Shown here: positions 25,501-35,971 of the stretch, in pieces
Layout: every line of letters starts with the position of its first letter
Numbering within the stretch: position 1 is the first letter of the stretch
DNA from: an uncultured Pelagibacteraceae bacterium
GTDB taxonomy: Bacteria; Pseudomonadota; Alphaproteobacteria; Pelagibacterales; Pelagibacteraceae
NCBI GenBank assembly: GCA_902587145.1
Contig: CACIKD010000003.1
Location: 1-64,000 of the forward strand
Reading direction: 5' to 3'
DNA: 64,000 nt
Notes under the pieces: generated by a model
What the model was told of the DNA's origin: nothing
The model's database searches: none
What the model saw: the letters and a program-made list of their open reading frames with translations, nothing else
Position numbers and translations under genes: made by a program

Positions 25501-26312
25501 GTCCTTTAAAATCTACCAACTGGCTAGAGGAAAATATCAATAAAGTAAAAATTTTAGATGCCACTTGGCATATGCCTAATTCAAATCGAAATGCATTAGG
25601 AGAGTATAAAAAAAATCACATAAAAAGTTCAATTTTTTTTGATTTAGATGAAAATTCAAATCAAAATATTCCCTTGCCTCATATGCTGCCAGTCTCTCAA
25701 GATTGGGAAAAAATAGTTTCTAGATTAGGTATTAAAAATGATGATCATATTATTATCTACGATAATTCTGAAGTACTAAGTGCAAGTAGATGCTGGTTTA
25801 CATTTTTATATTTTGGACATGATATTAATTTGGTCTCAGTCTTAGATGGTGGATTAAAAAAATGGAAATTAGAAAATAGACCATTATCAAATGAAAAAGT
25901 TAGTATAATAGAAACTAAATATAAAGCTAAAGTAAAAAATGATTTAGTAATCAATTTTAATCAAGTCAAAAACAATATCAAAGAAAAAAAATTTTGTTTA
26001 GTTGATGCTAGAGGAGAAGATAGATTTAAAGGATTGGTAGAAGAGCCAAGAAAAAATTTAAAGAAAGGAAATGTTAAAGGATCAAAAAACCTCCCGTTCT
26101 CAAAAATAATAAATTCTGAAAACAATACCTTTAAAAAAAAAGCAGAATTAGAGAAAATATTCGTAAATCACGGTATAAATCCAAATGAAAAATTAGCTTT
26201 TAGCTGCGGAAGTGGTATAACGGCCTGTGTCTTAGGTCTGGCAAGTACTGTCGTTAATAATAAATTACCGGTTATATATGATGGTTCTTGGGCAGAGTAC
26301 GGGCTCAAATAA
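25497..26312 (+). CDS. sseA: 3-mercaptopyruvate sulfurtransferase
   Basis: 271-aa protein of two rhodanese domains: an inactive N-terminal one (about 1-135) and a C-terminal one with active-site C237 in CGSGITA. That loop is typical of mercaptopyruvate sulfurtransferases rather than thiosulfate rhodaneses (CRKGVT). It transfers sulfane sulfur from mercaptopyruvate to thiol acceptors in the cytosol. It overlaps msrA by 4 bp and lies 2 bp upstream of the RND adaptor gene. Confidence 0.92.
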   Translation: MSPLKSTNWLEENINKVKILDATWHMPNSNRNALGEYKKNHIKSSIFFDLDENSNQNIPLPHMLPVSQDWEKIVSRLGIKNDDHIIIYDNSEVLSASRCWFTFLYFGHDINLVSVLDGGLKKWKLENRPLSNEKVSIIETKYKAKVKNDLVINFNQVKNNIKEKKFCLVDARGEDRFKGLVEEPRKNLKKGNVKGSKNLPFSKIINSENNTFKKKAELEKIFVNHGINPNEKLAFSCGSGITACVLGLASTVVNNKLPVIYDGSWAEYGLK

Positions 26313-26314
26313 AA

Positions 26315-27187
26315 ATGAAAACATCAACTAAAATAAAAACTTTTATTATTATATTTATAATTGTTATTACAATTGTAATAACCGCAAGACATTTTATAGG
26401 ATTACACTTTAAAAAAAAATTTAGTGTAAGACCAGCGCCGGGCGTAATAGTTAAAGAGGTTGAGAAATCGCAATTTTATAAAAGTATTGAAACCTTTGGT
26501 ACTGCAATAGCTCAAAATTCTAAAACTTACAGAATTAAAAAAGATAATGTTGTAGGAAACTTAAGAATAGAAAATAGATTTGTTAAAAAAGGGGAAATCA
26601 TAGCTGCTTTAAAAGATAGCAATAATATTATTGCAGATTTTGCAGGCAAACTTGGTAAAAGGGAAATAGCTCAGGGTGTACTAGGATCAGATAGTTTAAT
26701 TATTACTCTTGATGATTTAAAAAAAATTGTAATAGATATTAAAATTCCAGAAAGTTATGTAGGAATTTTAAAACCAGGTCTAAAAGCAGAGATATCCAGC
26801 TCAGCTTTTTCTGGAAAAATTTTTAGAGGAAAAGTGTCCTCTATTAGTTCAAGAATTGATCCTTCGACAAGATCGATTTTAGCCAGAATTTCTGTAAATA
26901 ACAAAAACTTTGAAATAATTCCTGGGCAGTTGATGACCGTAAAAATAATTTATAATGAAATTAATCAAATAGGGGTTCCTGAAAGTGCAGTGACAATTCA
27001 GGGTAACACCTCTTTCGTCTATATTGTTAAAAACAATACTGCTGAAAAAAGGGATATTAAAATTGGAAATAGAAATTTTGGAAAAGTATCTGTTCTTTCA
27101 GGAATAAAGGAAGGTGACGTGGTGATTTCTGAAGGAGTTTCTAAAGTACGAAATAAAACAAAAGTAAAAATTATTAATAATAAATAA
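26315..27187 (+). CDS. RND efflux periplasmic adaptor (membrane fusion protein), lacking the coiled-coil hairpin
   Basis: 290 aa from ATG 26315 (an upstream frame at 26288 overlaps sseA and adds nine residues). One N-terminal membrane anchor (about 7-25), then lipoyl half-motif, beta-barrel and membrane-proximal domains (LKAEISSSAFSGKIFRGKVSSISSRIDP; IPGQLMTVKI; IGVPESAVTIQGNTSFVYIV; VLSGIKEGDVVISEG). The two lipoyl halves (FVKKGEIIAALKD and IADFAGKLGKREIAQGVLG) are separated by only a few residues, so the alpha-hairpin that usually docks on TolC is missing. It lies 4 bp upstream of its RND pump. No TolC-type gene is nearby. Confidence 0.88.
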   Translation: MKTSTKIKTFIIIFIIVITIVITARHFIGLHFKKKFSVRPAPGVIVKEVEKSQFYKSIETFGTAIAQNSKTYRIKKDNVVGNLRIENRFVKKGEIIAALKDSNNIIADFAGKLGKREIAQGVLGSDSLIITLDDLKKIVIDIKIPESYVGILKPGLKAEISSSAFSGKIFRGKVSSISSRIDPSTRSILARISVNNKNFEIIPGQLMTVKIIYNEINQIGVPESAVTIQGNTSFVYIVKNNTAEKRDIKIGNRNFGKVSVLSGIKEGDVVISEGVSKVRNKTKVKIINNK

Positions 27188-27191
27188 TAAA

Positions 27192-30100
27192 ATGTTTTTA
27201 ACCGATTTATCAATAAAAAGACCTGTTGTTGCATCTGTGATGAGCTTAGTTTTAGTTATCTTTGGTCTTTTTACTTTTAATGAAATACCAACAGATGAGC
27301 TACCAGATGTTCAGCCTCCTGTTGTCACTATTCAAACAGAGTATAAAGGTGCATCTGCAGAAATTATTGATACTCAGATAACCCAAAGAATAGAAGATTT
27401 TGTCGGAGGAACGCCTGGATTAGAAACTATAGACTCTTTTAGTGAAGATGAAAGCTCTAGAATTACCCTTACATTTGAAAACAATCTAGATTTAGACGAT
27501 GTGGCTAACGATGTTAGAAGTTCAGTTGCAAGAGTACTGGACAATCTTCCTGATGGTGCTGAACAACCCGAAATTTTTAAACAAAGCGCTGGAATGAGAA
27601 CAACAATGTGGTTGTCTTTTAATTCTGATACTATGACAGATTTAGAATTAACTGATTATGCTGATAGATACTTAACTGATTTATTTTCAACTGTAGAGGG
27701 GGTGGGTAGAGTTCGTTTAGGAGGAGAGAGAGAACTTTCCTTAAGAGTGTGGCTTGACCCGATAGCTCTTGCGGCCAGAGATTTGACAACACAAGAAGTT
27801 GAGTCAGTTTTAAGAAAAGAAAATGTTGAGTTTCCTGCAGGAAGAATTGAATCTAAAGATGTTGATTTAACTATTAAATTAGATAAGGCATATGAAAATT
27901 TAGAAAGTTATAAAAAACTACCGCTTAAAAGAGCAAGAGATGGATCAATTATAACACTTTCAGACGTTGCAAGAGTTGAGCTCGGAGCAGAGTCAACCAG
28001 AACACTATTTAAAGGAAACGGTAAACAAGTGGTTGGAATTGGTATTTATCAACAATCAGATGCAAACACCATCAAAGTTGCAAATGGAATTAAAAATAAA
28101 ATTAAAGAAGTTAGACCGGGATTACCTCCTGGAACATCATTAGAAGTTTCTTTCGACAGAAGTAATTACATAAAGGCTGCGATAAAGGAAGTTTATAAAA
28201 CTTTATTTATTGCTTTAATATTGGTAACAATTATAATTTATTTATTCTTAGGTAATATCAGAGCATTAATAGTTCCTCTAATTGCTTTGCCGGTCTCTTT
28301 AATTTCTACTTTTTTGTCAATATATTTTTTTGATTTTTCAATAAATCTATTTACCTTAATGGCATTAGTCTTAGCGATAGGAATTGTTGTTGACGACGCC
28401 ATAGTAATGCTTGAAAATATTGTACGAAGAATAGAGTTAGGAGATACACCACTTGTTGCAGCATATAAAGGGGCGAAGCAAGTTTCTTTTGCAATTATTG
28501 CTACTACAGTAGTATTGGTTGCAGTATTTATTCCGCTTATTTTTATTAAAGGTATTACTGGTGTATTATTTACACAAACAGCAATTACTTTAGCTTCAGC
28601 TGTAGTTATATCAAGTTTCGTAGCACTTTCTTTAAGTCCAATGATAGGTAGTAAAGTTCTTAAGAAAAATATGAATAAATCAAAAATTGTAATTAAATTT
28701 GAAAAATTTTTAAAGAACATTACATTAGTTTACAAACAATCACTAATTAGTTGGGTAAGAAAAAGAAAAATTATAATTTCTTTTTTAGCAATTGTATTAT
28801 CTCTAACGGTTTTTTTATTTAGTTATGCTCCAAAAGAACTAATTGCACCTGAAGACAGAGGTGCATTTTTTGTAATAGTGAAGGCCCCTCAAGGTTCAGG
28901 GTTTAATTTTACAAAATCTAAAGCAGAAGATATTGAAAATCTTTTATTGCCCAATGTTGGTAAAGGTGAATATAGGAAATTAATATTGCGAGTACCAGGG
29001 TTCGGAAAATCAGCAAAACAAGTAAATAGTGGTTTCATAATAGTACTTTTGGAACCATGGGGTAAAAGAGATCGTCATGGAGTTAAAATAATGAGAGAGT
29101 CTTTTGGAAAAATTTCTAAAGTGCCAGGAGTGCTTGCTTTTCCAATAATGCCTCAAGGTATTAGAACCGGTGGTGTAGAAAGTCCTGTTCAATTTGTAAT
29201 CCTAGGTAATACATATGACCAATTAATAGAATGGAAAAATGTTATTAAAAAAGAAGCTAGAAAGAATCCAGGACTTACATCAATACAAGATGATTTCGAT
29301 TTAAATAAACCACAACTTAATGTTCAAATTGATCAAAAAAAAGCTGCTGATTTAGGTGTTTCTACAGAGGATATAGGGAGAACAATTGAAACTATTTTTG
29401 GTTCTAAAAGAGTTACAAATTTTACTAGAGATGGAAAAGAATACTCCATTATTCTTCAGGGTGATATAAAAGATAGACAAGAGCCAGATAGTATTAGTAA
29501 AGTTTTTGTAAGATCTAATAATAACGGAAAACTTGTATCAGTCTCTAATTTAATTAGGTATGATGAAGAAGGTCAGTCGCCTTTCTTAGCAAGATATAAC
29601 AGACAAAAAGCAGTAACAATTTCAGCAAGATTAGTTGGCGACTACTCTTTAGATGAGGCCTTGAATTTTTTAGTCAAAGTTGTTGAAGAAAATACTCCTA
29701 AGGCAAAAATTGCTTACAAAGGGGAAAGTGAAGAGTATAAAAAAACCAATACAGAATTATATATCATATTTGTATTGGCTTTAGTCACAGCGTATTTAGC
29801 GATGAGTGCTCAATTTGAGAGCTGGAAACATCCCCTTACTATAATGCTAACAGTTCCACTGGCAATACTTGGAGGTTTGTTAGGAATATTGGTTGTTGGC
29901 TCCTCTTTAAATATTTATAGTCAAATTGCTTTAATAATATTAATTGGCTTGTCAGCAAAAAATGGAATCTTAATTGTAGAATTTGCAAATCAGCTGAGAA
30001 AAGAAGGAAAAAATATAGAGACATCAATAATAGAGGCTGCATCCATAAGACTCAGACCTATTTTAATGACAAGTCTTTCAACTATTATTGGGGTGCTTCC

Positions 30101-30287
30101 TCTAATACTTGGCTCTGGGCCAGGAGCAGCAAGCAGACTGACTGTTGGAATAACTATCTTCGGTGGAATGCTTTTTTCAACTTTTTTTACTCTATATGTA
30201 ATTCCAACAATTTACTCTATTATTGGAAAGAACACTCAAAGAATTGATGCTGTTGAAATTGAATTAAATAGACAGCTTAAAAAATAA
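27192..30287 (+). CDS. AcrB/MexF-type RND efflux pump
   Basis: 1031-aa proton-driven pump with the duplicated RND layout: membrane span 1, periplasmic porter loop, spans 2-6 with LALVLAIGIVVDDAIVMLENI (the D-D proton-relay pair), second periplasmic loop and spans 7-12 with IGLSAKNGILIVEFANQLR. The N-terminus FLTDLSIKRPVVASVMSLVLV is typical of hydrophobe/amphiphile pumps exporting drugs, bile-salt-like compounds or fatty acids. Co-operonic with the adaptor. It overlaps the end of the convergent transglycosylase gene by 11 bp. Substrate unknown. Confidence 0.96.
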   Translation: MFLTDLSIKRPVVASVMSLVLVIFGLFTFNEIPTDELPDVQPPVVTIQTEYKGASAEIIDTQITQRIEDFVGGTPGLETIDSFSEDESSRITLTFENNLDLDDVANDVRSSVARVLDNLPDGAEQPEIFKQSAGMRTTMWLSFNSDTMTDLELTDYADRYLTDLFSTVEGVGRVRLGGERELSLRVWLDPIALAARDLTTQEVESVLRKENVEFPAGRIESKDVDLTIKLDKAYENLESYKKLPLKRARDGSIITLSDVARVELGAESTRTLFKGNGKQVVGIGIYQQSDANTIKVANGIKNKIKEVRPGLPPGTSLEVSFDRSNYIKAAIKEVYKTLFIALILVTIIIYLFLGNIRALIVPLIALPVSLISTFLSIYFFDFSINLFTLMALVLAIGIVVDDAIVMLENIVRRIELGDTPLVAAYKGAKQVSFAIIATTVVLVAVFIPLIFIKGITGVLFTQTAITLASAVVISSFVALSLSPMIGSKVLKKNMNKSKIVIKFEKFLKNITLVYKQSLISWVRKRKIIISFLAIVLSLTVFLFSYAPKELIAPEDRGAFFVIVKAPQGSGFNFTKSKAEDIENLLLPNVGKGEYRKLILRVPGFGKSAKQVNSGFIIVLLEPWGKRDRHGVKIMRESFGKISKVPGVLAFPIMPQGIRTGGVESPVQFVILGNTYDQLIEWKNVIKKEARKNPGLTSIQDDFDLNKPQLNVQIDQKKAADLGVSTEDIGRTIETIFGSKRVTNFTRDGKEYSIILQGDIKDRQEPDSISKVFVRSNNNGKLVSVSNLIRYDEEGQSPFLARYNRQKAVTISARLVGDYSLDEALNFLVKVVEENTPKAKIAYKGESEEYKKTNTELYIIFVLALVTAYLAMSAQFESWKHPLTIMLTVPLAILGGLLGILVVGSSLNIYSQIALIILIGLSAKNGILIVEFANQLRKEGKNIETSIIEAASIRLRPILMTSLSTIIGVLPLILGSGPGAASRLTVGITIFGGMLFSTFFTLYVIPTIYSIIGKNTQRIDAVEIELNRQLKK

Positions 30288-30873
30288 TATACTTATTTTT
30301 ATCTAAGTTTTTTTTACAAATGGTTAATTGTTTTCTATATTTTGAAGACATTTCTTTAACCGACTTAGCGTAAATGATAGCTTTTTTATCTTTTGAATAA
30401 TTTTTGTAATCACCCCAACCTTTGTAGTAAGCTAAGTATTGTCTGTATGCGTCTTTTTTTGAAATCTTTAATATTTTGTTAGTTTTATTTACATACCAAC
30501 CAATAAAATCAACTGAGTCTTTAAATCTAGCTCTTGTCGCTAAAGGATTTTTGGTCTCTCTTTTATATTGTTCCCAAGTTCCTTTTACAGCTTGTGAATA
30601 TCCAAATGAGGACGAAGGTCTTTTAAAAGGGATAACCTTGAAAAGTTTTTTTCGTGGAGGCTTGGCTAACCAATTAAAATCACTTTCCTTTTTTACAAAA
30701 GCTAGTTGTAGATGTATTGGAGCACCCCATTTTTCATAGGCGGCTCTAGCATGTTTATACCAAAGATATCTTTCTTCAAAAATTGCACAGCTATTTTGAG
30801 TGTTTTTTGGAATTGAAGAACATGCTGTAAAAATTAAAAATAGAAATATAAATAAATTTTTATTATGAATCAC
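30277..30873 (-). CDS. Lipoprotein with lytic transglycosylase (SLT) domain
   Basis: 198-aa lipoprotein: signal peptide, lipobox FTAC with Cys18, then a goose-lysozyme-like SLT domain. E63 in FVKKESDFN is the likely catalytic acid; SSSFGYSQAVKGTWEQY and YLAYYKGWGDY match SLT core motifs II and III (GYSQ and the AYxxG element). It would cleave peptidoglycan glycan strands in the periplasm. Overlaps the RND gene end by 11 bp. Confidence 0.88.
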   Translation of the reverse strand: MIHNKNLFIFLFLIFTACSSIPKNTQNSCAIFEERYLWYKHARAAYEKWGAPIHLQLAFVKKESDFNWLAKPPRKKLFKVIPFKRPSSSFGYSQAVKGTWEQYKRETKNPLATRARFKDSVDFIGWYVNKTNKILKISKKDAYRQYLAYYKGWGDYKNYSKDKKAIIYAKSVKEMSSKYRKQLTICKKNLDKNKYIIF

Positions 30874-30893
30874 TAACCAATTTATACTAAAAA

Positions 30894-31385
30894 TTAATTA
30901 AGCTTTCTCCATTTTTCTGGATACAAAAATTTACCTTGCCATAAACCCAGCTTGTTTTCCTTAGCAAAATCTTCATCAGGTATATATTCTTTTGAATACC
31001 GTCTATAAGCTACTGCTTGACCATTTCTTACCATCCATCTATTAAGATTTATTTTTTCTTTAAAACACACGGCTAAATATCTTTCGTATCTATCTTTAGA
31101 AGATGAAATACATTTAATCTTTGATCTATCAACTTTTTTCTTAAGGTTTTCTCTTGAAACTTTTCCACAATTATAATCTTTATAAAACGTAAATCCGATA
31201 ATTGATGAAATTTTAAGTTTCTCTTTTTTGCATTTTTGCCTAATTTCTGGAGCATCAATTCCCTCAAGCCTAATTTTGTATTCATTAATATGAACAGTGT
31301 CACCATCGACTATTTTTGGAATTCCAATTATTTCTTCGGCTATGATATTAGAAGTAAGTATTAAAAATAAAATTACTATTCGCAT
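30894..31385 (-). CDS. Exported thermonuclease (SNase-like) family protein
   Basis: 163-aa protein with a signal peptide (hydrophobic 3-16) and an SNase OB-fold: IPKIVDGDTVHINEYKIRLEGIDAPEIRQKC carries the calcium-binding D and the first catalytic arginine, DRYERYLAVCF the catalytic E/R region, and NGQAVAYRRYSKEYIPDEDFAKENKLGLWQG the C-terminal helix. Predicted secreted or periplasmic nuclease that could scavenge DNA/RNA as a phosphorus source. It precedes a transglycosylase gene on the same strand. Confidence 0.9.
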   Translation of the reverse strand: MRIVILFLILTSNIIAEEIIGIPKIVDGDTVHINEYKIRLEGIDAPEIRQKCKKEKLKISSIIGFTFYKDYNCGKVSRENLKKKVDRSKIKCISSSKDRYERYLAVCFKEKINLNRWMVRNGQAVAYRRYSKEYIPDEDFAKENKLGLWQGKFLYPEKWRKLN

Positions 31386-31388
31386 AGC

Positions 31389-31781
31389 CTAATTTTTAAA
31401 TTTTTTAATAATTTTAAAAATAAAAAAGGCAAATATAACCCCTAAGCTGTTAGCAAGCAAATCATTTAGTTCGAAAGCTCTATTTGGAATTATTAGATGT
31501 AACAATTCAAATATTATTGAAACTAAAAATAAAAAAGTGAAACTAAAGATTATTTTTTTATACTTGAAGTAGGTAATAAAACCAAGAATGCTCAAACAAA
31601 AAAAGAATATCAGATGGTTAATTGAGGTACCGATTGGATTAGAAATTAGTTTAGGTTGTTTGCCAAGATCTCCGTATAGAAAAAAACCAAATAGACTACC
31701 TGGAAACAGGTATAAAAGTAATAATGTTATTAAAGATAAGTAGTATGTATATTTAATTATTTCAAATATAGTATTTTTCAT
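31389..31781 (-). CDS. VanZ-like membrane protein
   Basis: 130 aa from ATG 31781; an upstream in-frame ATG at 31829 would overlap the divergent gpmA start. Four predicted membrane segments. The C-terminal IFELLHLIIPNRAFELNDLLANSLG matches the VanZ-family signature E-x-x-H-x-x-x-P-x-R-x-x-x-x-D-x-x-x-N. Family role is poorly known (VanZ confers low-level teicoplanin resistance; others are cell-envelope proteins). It lies 3 bp upstream of the thermonuclease gene. Confidence 0.75.
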   Translation of the reverse strand: MKNTIFEIIKYTYYLSLITLLLLYLFPGSLFGFFLYGDLGKQPKLISNPIGTSINHLIFFFCLSILGFITYFKYKKIIFSFTFLFLVSIIFELLHLIIPNRAFELNDLLANSLGVIFAFFIFKIIKKFKN

Positions 31782-31821
31782 TTTGATCTTATTATAGTAC
31801 AAAATAATTAAATTAACTATT

Positions 31822-32541
31822 ATGAGCAAATTAATCCTTACTAGACACGGTCAAAGTATTTGGAATGCAGAAAATAGATTTACAGGATGGGTGGATGTAG
31901 ATCTCTCAGGAAAAGGTGTTGACGAGGCAGAAAAATCAGGTGAGTTATTGAAGAAACTTAATATAAAAATTGATATTTCTTATACTTCCTTTTTAAAAAG
32001 AGCGATAAAAACTTTAACTACTATACTTAAAAAAAACGATCTCGAGCTTAAATTTAATACTGCTTGGCAACTAAATGAGAGACACTATGGATCATTAACT
32101 GGACTTAATAAAGATGAAACTAAAAAAAAAGTTGGTGAGGAGCAGTTTAAAAAGTATAGAAGATCATGGGATGTGCCTCCGCCTCCAATGCCAAAAGATA
32201 GTAAATATCTATCTAATTTTAGTCCACTAAATGCAGGTATCCCGATCGGAATGACACCATTAACTGAGTCATTAAAAAACACTTATGAAAGGGTAATCCC
32301 TTTTTATGAAAATGAAATTAAAAAAAATCTCTCTAGGGGAAAAAATATTCTAATCTCGGCGCATGGAAACTCATTGAGAGCTCTGTGTAAATTTTTATTT
32401 AAAATCTCAGATAATAAAATTAACGAATTAGAAATTCCAACTGGTAATCCATTAGTAATTGAATTTGAAAAAAATTTAAAGATTAAAAAATATTTTTATT
32501 TAGACAAGTCTAGAGCTAAAAATATAATTTTTAATCAATGA
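31822..32541 (+). CDS. gpmA: 2,3-bisphosphoglycerate-dependent phosphoglycerate mutase
   Basis: 239-aa histidine-phosphatase-superfamily enzyme that interconverts 3- and 2-phosphoglycerate in glycolysis/gluconeogenesis. Phospho-histidine H9 in LTRHGQSIWN, followed by NRFTGWVDVDLS, ERHYGSLTGLNK with the general-acid glutamate, and SAHGNSLRAL with the second histidine. Typical dPGM length. Overlaps the convergent murU by 11 bp. Confidence 0.96.
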   Translation: MSKLILTRHGQSIWNAENRFTGWVDVDLSGKGVDEAEKSGELLKKLNIKIDISYTSFLKRAIKTLTTILKKNDLELKFNTAWQLNERHYGSLTGLNKDETKKKVGEEQFKKYRRSWDVPPPPMPKDSKYLSNFSPLNAGIPIGMTPLTESLKNTYERVIPFYENEIKKNLSRGKNILISAHGNSLRALCKFLFKISDNKINELEIPTGNPLVIEFEKNLKIKKYFYLDKSRAKNIIFNQ

Positions 32542-33229
32542 TATCTAAATTTGATATTTTGTTATATATATTTTCAGTATTAAGATGATAAAATTTTTGC
32601 CTACTTTCATAACCATAAAGCTTGTTCTCGCTTATTAATTTATCCCAAACTTCATTCATTGAAAAAACTTTTTTAGTGATCGTATCTAATGGATTTCTGT
32701 CTAGTAACTGAAGACCAGTAAAAATAAAATTATTTTCATTATCTTTCGAGACAATTTTATTTTTTAAATTAAAATCTCCTTTAAAAGAAGTATCAAATGA
32801 TAATCTCTTATTAACTAATAACATACATGGCTTTTTACTCTCGTTGTAAATTTTCTCTAAAGATTGCATTTCACTTGAATAACTGGTGAACCATAATGTA
32901 TCTGGGTTTATAACAAAAAAAGGATTTTTACCAAAAATTTTTGTTCCCTCTTTTACTCCACCACCGGTATCTAGTAGCAAATCTTTTTCGTTTGAAATGG
33001 TTATTTTTGCTTTTGACTTGATATCTAATAAAAATTTTTCAATTTGATCAGCTAAATGGTGAACATTAATAATTATTTGTTCCACTCCATGATTTTCTAA
33101 AAGATTTAAAGATCTTTCTAATAAATTTTTTCTTCCTACTTTAATTAATGGTTTAGGAGTTTCTAAAGTTAGCGGTCTCATGCGAGTTCCAAGTCCAGCG
33201 GCTAATATCATTGCACATTTTACAGTCAT
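32531..33229 (-). CDS. murU: N-acetylmuramate-alpha-1-phosphate uridylyltransferase
   Basis: 232-aa sugar-1-phosphate nucleotidyltransferase: N-terminal MILAAGLGTRMRPLTLETPKPLIKV with the catalytic G-x-G-T-R and K. Homology pattern plus adjacency to an AmgK-type kinase gene (4-bp overlap) point to MurU, which makes UDP-MurNAc in the peptidoglycan-recycling bypass. Alone the sequence could also be a mannose- or glucose-1-phosphate enzyme. It lies last in the tsaE-amgK-murU run. Confidence 0.85.
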   Translation of the reverse strand: MTVKCAMILAAGLGTRMRPLTLETPKPLIKVGRKNLLERSLNLLENHGVEQIIINVHHLADQIEKFLLDIKSKAKITISNEKDLLLDTGGGVKEGTKIFGKNPFFVINPDTLWFTSYSSEMQSLEKIYNESKKPCMLLVNKRLSFDTSFKGDFNLKNKIVSKDNENNFIFTGLQLLDRNPLDTITKKVFSMNEVWDKLISENKLYGYESRQKFYHLNTENIYNKISNLDIID

Positions 33230-34185
33230 AAAATATTATTTTTTTTAATTTTAATTTTAGCGTGTTTGTTTAATAGTAATTTAAAATTTTTAAAAATAGG
33301 ATTTTTGAGCCGTCTATTAATTAGACTCCAAGTATAAGGTAAATATTTTAAATAAGTCGACTTGTTATCCCTTTTACTCAATCTAACAAATATTCCCAAT
33401 ATTTTAAGGTTTCTTTGAACTGATAAAATATCGAAGTCATTTTTTAAGTTCAGAAATTTTTCCCTTTTTAGCTTTGATTTTAGATAGTAGAATTTAAGTA
33501 ATTTGTTCTTCAAATTAATAGGTAATTTTATTCTAACATCATCAATTAACGAGACAACATCATAAAGTGGGTTGCCAATTATTGCATCTTGATTATCTAT
33601 TAAACCAATAACTTTTTTATTAATCATAAGATTAGATGCATGAAAATCTCTGTGTACAAAAGTATTATTTTTGAAATAAAGTTTTTTAAATATTTTATTT
33701 AATTCTTTTTTTAAAATTTTTTTGGTCTTTCCAACGTTCAATCTTTTTGCATAGAACTTAAGATACCAATCAAAAAATAAGTCGGATTCCCTATGAAGAT
33801 TTGTTAAAGAATATTTTTGAAGTTTAAAATTGTATTTTTTAAAATTGTATTTTTTTTTAATTTTTATTTCTTGTAATTTTAAAATAATTTTAATTAAATT
33901 TTTATAGTAACTAAATTTATTTTTTTTTTTTATTATTTCATCGTAAAAGGATTTCTCACCTAAGTCTGAAATTTCGATCATATTGTTTTGAAAGTGATTA
34001 CTTATAAGTTTTGGGGCATTTATCTTATTTTCTCTAAGAATCTTATTTATTATTACGTATGTAATCAAATTTTTAAACTTTTCTTTGTTGGCTTGAACTA
34101 TAATTGAGGTTTTATTACCTTTTTTAAGTCTATAAAATTCTCTAAATGATGCATCTCCTGAAATCTTTTTTAATCTATAATTCAT
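33226..34185 (-). CDS. amgK: Anomeric MurNAc/GlcNAc kinase (aminoglycoside phosphotransferase family)
   Basis: 319-aa APH/ChoK-fold kinase. SGDASFREFYRL (9-20) is the nucleotide-binding loop region; H178-R-D180-FHASN185 is the Brenner catalytic loop and D197 (GLIDNQDA) binds magnesium. Adjacent MurU and TsaE genes match the alphaproteobacterial/Pseudomonas recycling arrangement, where AmgK phosphorylates MurNAc at C1. The protein is very lysine-rich. 4-bp overlaps on both sides show tight coupling. Confidence 0.85.
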   Translation of the reverse strand: MNYRLKKISGDASFREFYRLKKGNKTSIIVQANKEKFKNLITYVIINKILRENKINAPKLISNHFQNNMIEISDLGEKSFYDEIIKKKNKFSYYKNLIKIILKLQEIKIKKKYNFKKYNFKLQKYSLTNLHRESDLFFDWYLKFYAKRLNVGKTKKILKKELNKIFKKLYFKNNTFVHRDFHASNLMINKKVIGLIDNQDAIIGNPLYDVVSLIDDVRIKLPINLKNKLLKFYYLKSKLKREKFLNLKNDFDILSVQRNLKILGIFVRLSKRDNKSTYLKYLPYTWSLINRRLKNPIFKNFKLLLNKHAKIKIKKNNIL

Positions 34186-34625
34186 TTAAAATTTTTCCAC
34201 TTACCTGTTCCTAGCAATTTTAATTTTCTTTCATTATCTTGTTTAGCATAATCTAGATGGATTTCTAGTTTATCAGATTTAGGATTTTTTATTAAACTTG
34301 GCCATTCTATAATTTTTATTGCATTTTTATTTTCTTGAAATATACCTAAAGTATTGAGTTCTCTCTTATTTTTGAGTCTATAAAGATCATAATGCATGAT
34401 TTTAAAATTTTTCAAATCATACTCATATAACAAGTTAAAAGTAGGGCTTAATACTTCCGTAATGTTTGAGCCTTCTTTTTTTTGTAAATAATTAATTAAG
34501 TACCTAGTAAAGGTAGTTTTTCCTACTCCAATTTCTCCAGTTAAAAAGATAAAATCTTTTTCTTTAATATGATCTGCTACTTTTTTGGAAAGAGAATTGA
34601 GTTGTTCTAAAGATTTTATAATCAT
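34182..34625 (-). CDS. tsaE: tRNA threonylcarbamoyladenosine synthesis ATPase TsaE
   Basis: 147-aa P-loop ATPase needed for t6A37 tRNA modification with TsaB/TsaD. Walker A GEIGVGKTTFTR (31-42), SPTFNLLYEY, and the Walker-B-like HYDLYRLKN, all characteristic of TsaE. Overlaps amgK by 4 bp. Partner genes tsaB/tsaD are not in the window. Confidence 0.93.
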   Translation of the reverse strand: MIIKSLEQLNSLSKKVADHIKEKDFIFLTGEIGVGKTTFTRYLINYLQKKEGSNITEVLSPTFNLLYEYDLKNFKIMHYDLYRLKNKRELNTLGIFQENKNAIKIIEWPSLIKNPKSDKLEIHLDYAKQDNERKLKLLGTGKWKNFK

Positions 34626-34636
34626 TAGCTACTATT

Positions 34637-35929
<1,293 letters not shown>

Positions 35930-35971
35930 TCAACGGTTTTTAACAATATAAACTTCTCTTATCAAGTAAGA

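Noticed and set aside
28238..28720. 160-aa minus-strand frame inside the RND pump gene
   Set aside because: Antisense shadow of a conserved membrane domain; no start signal or family features.
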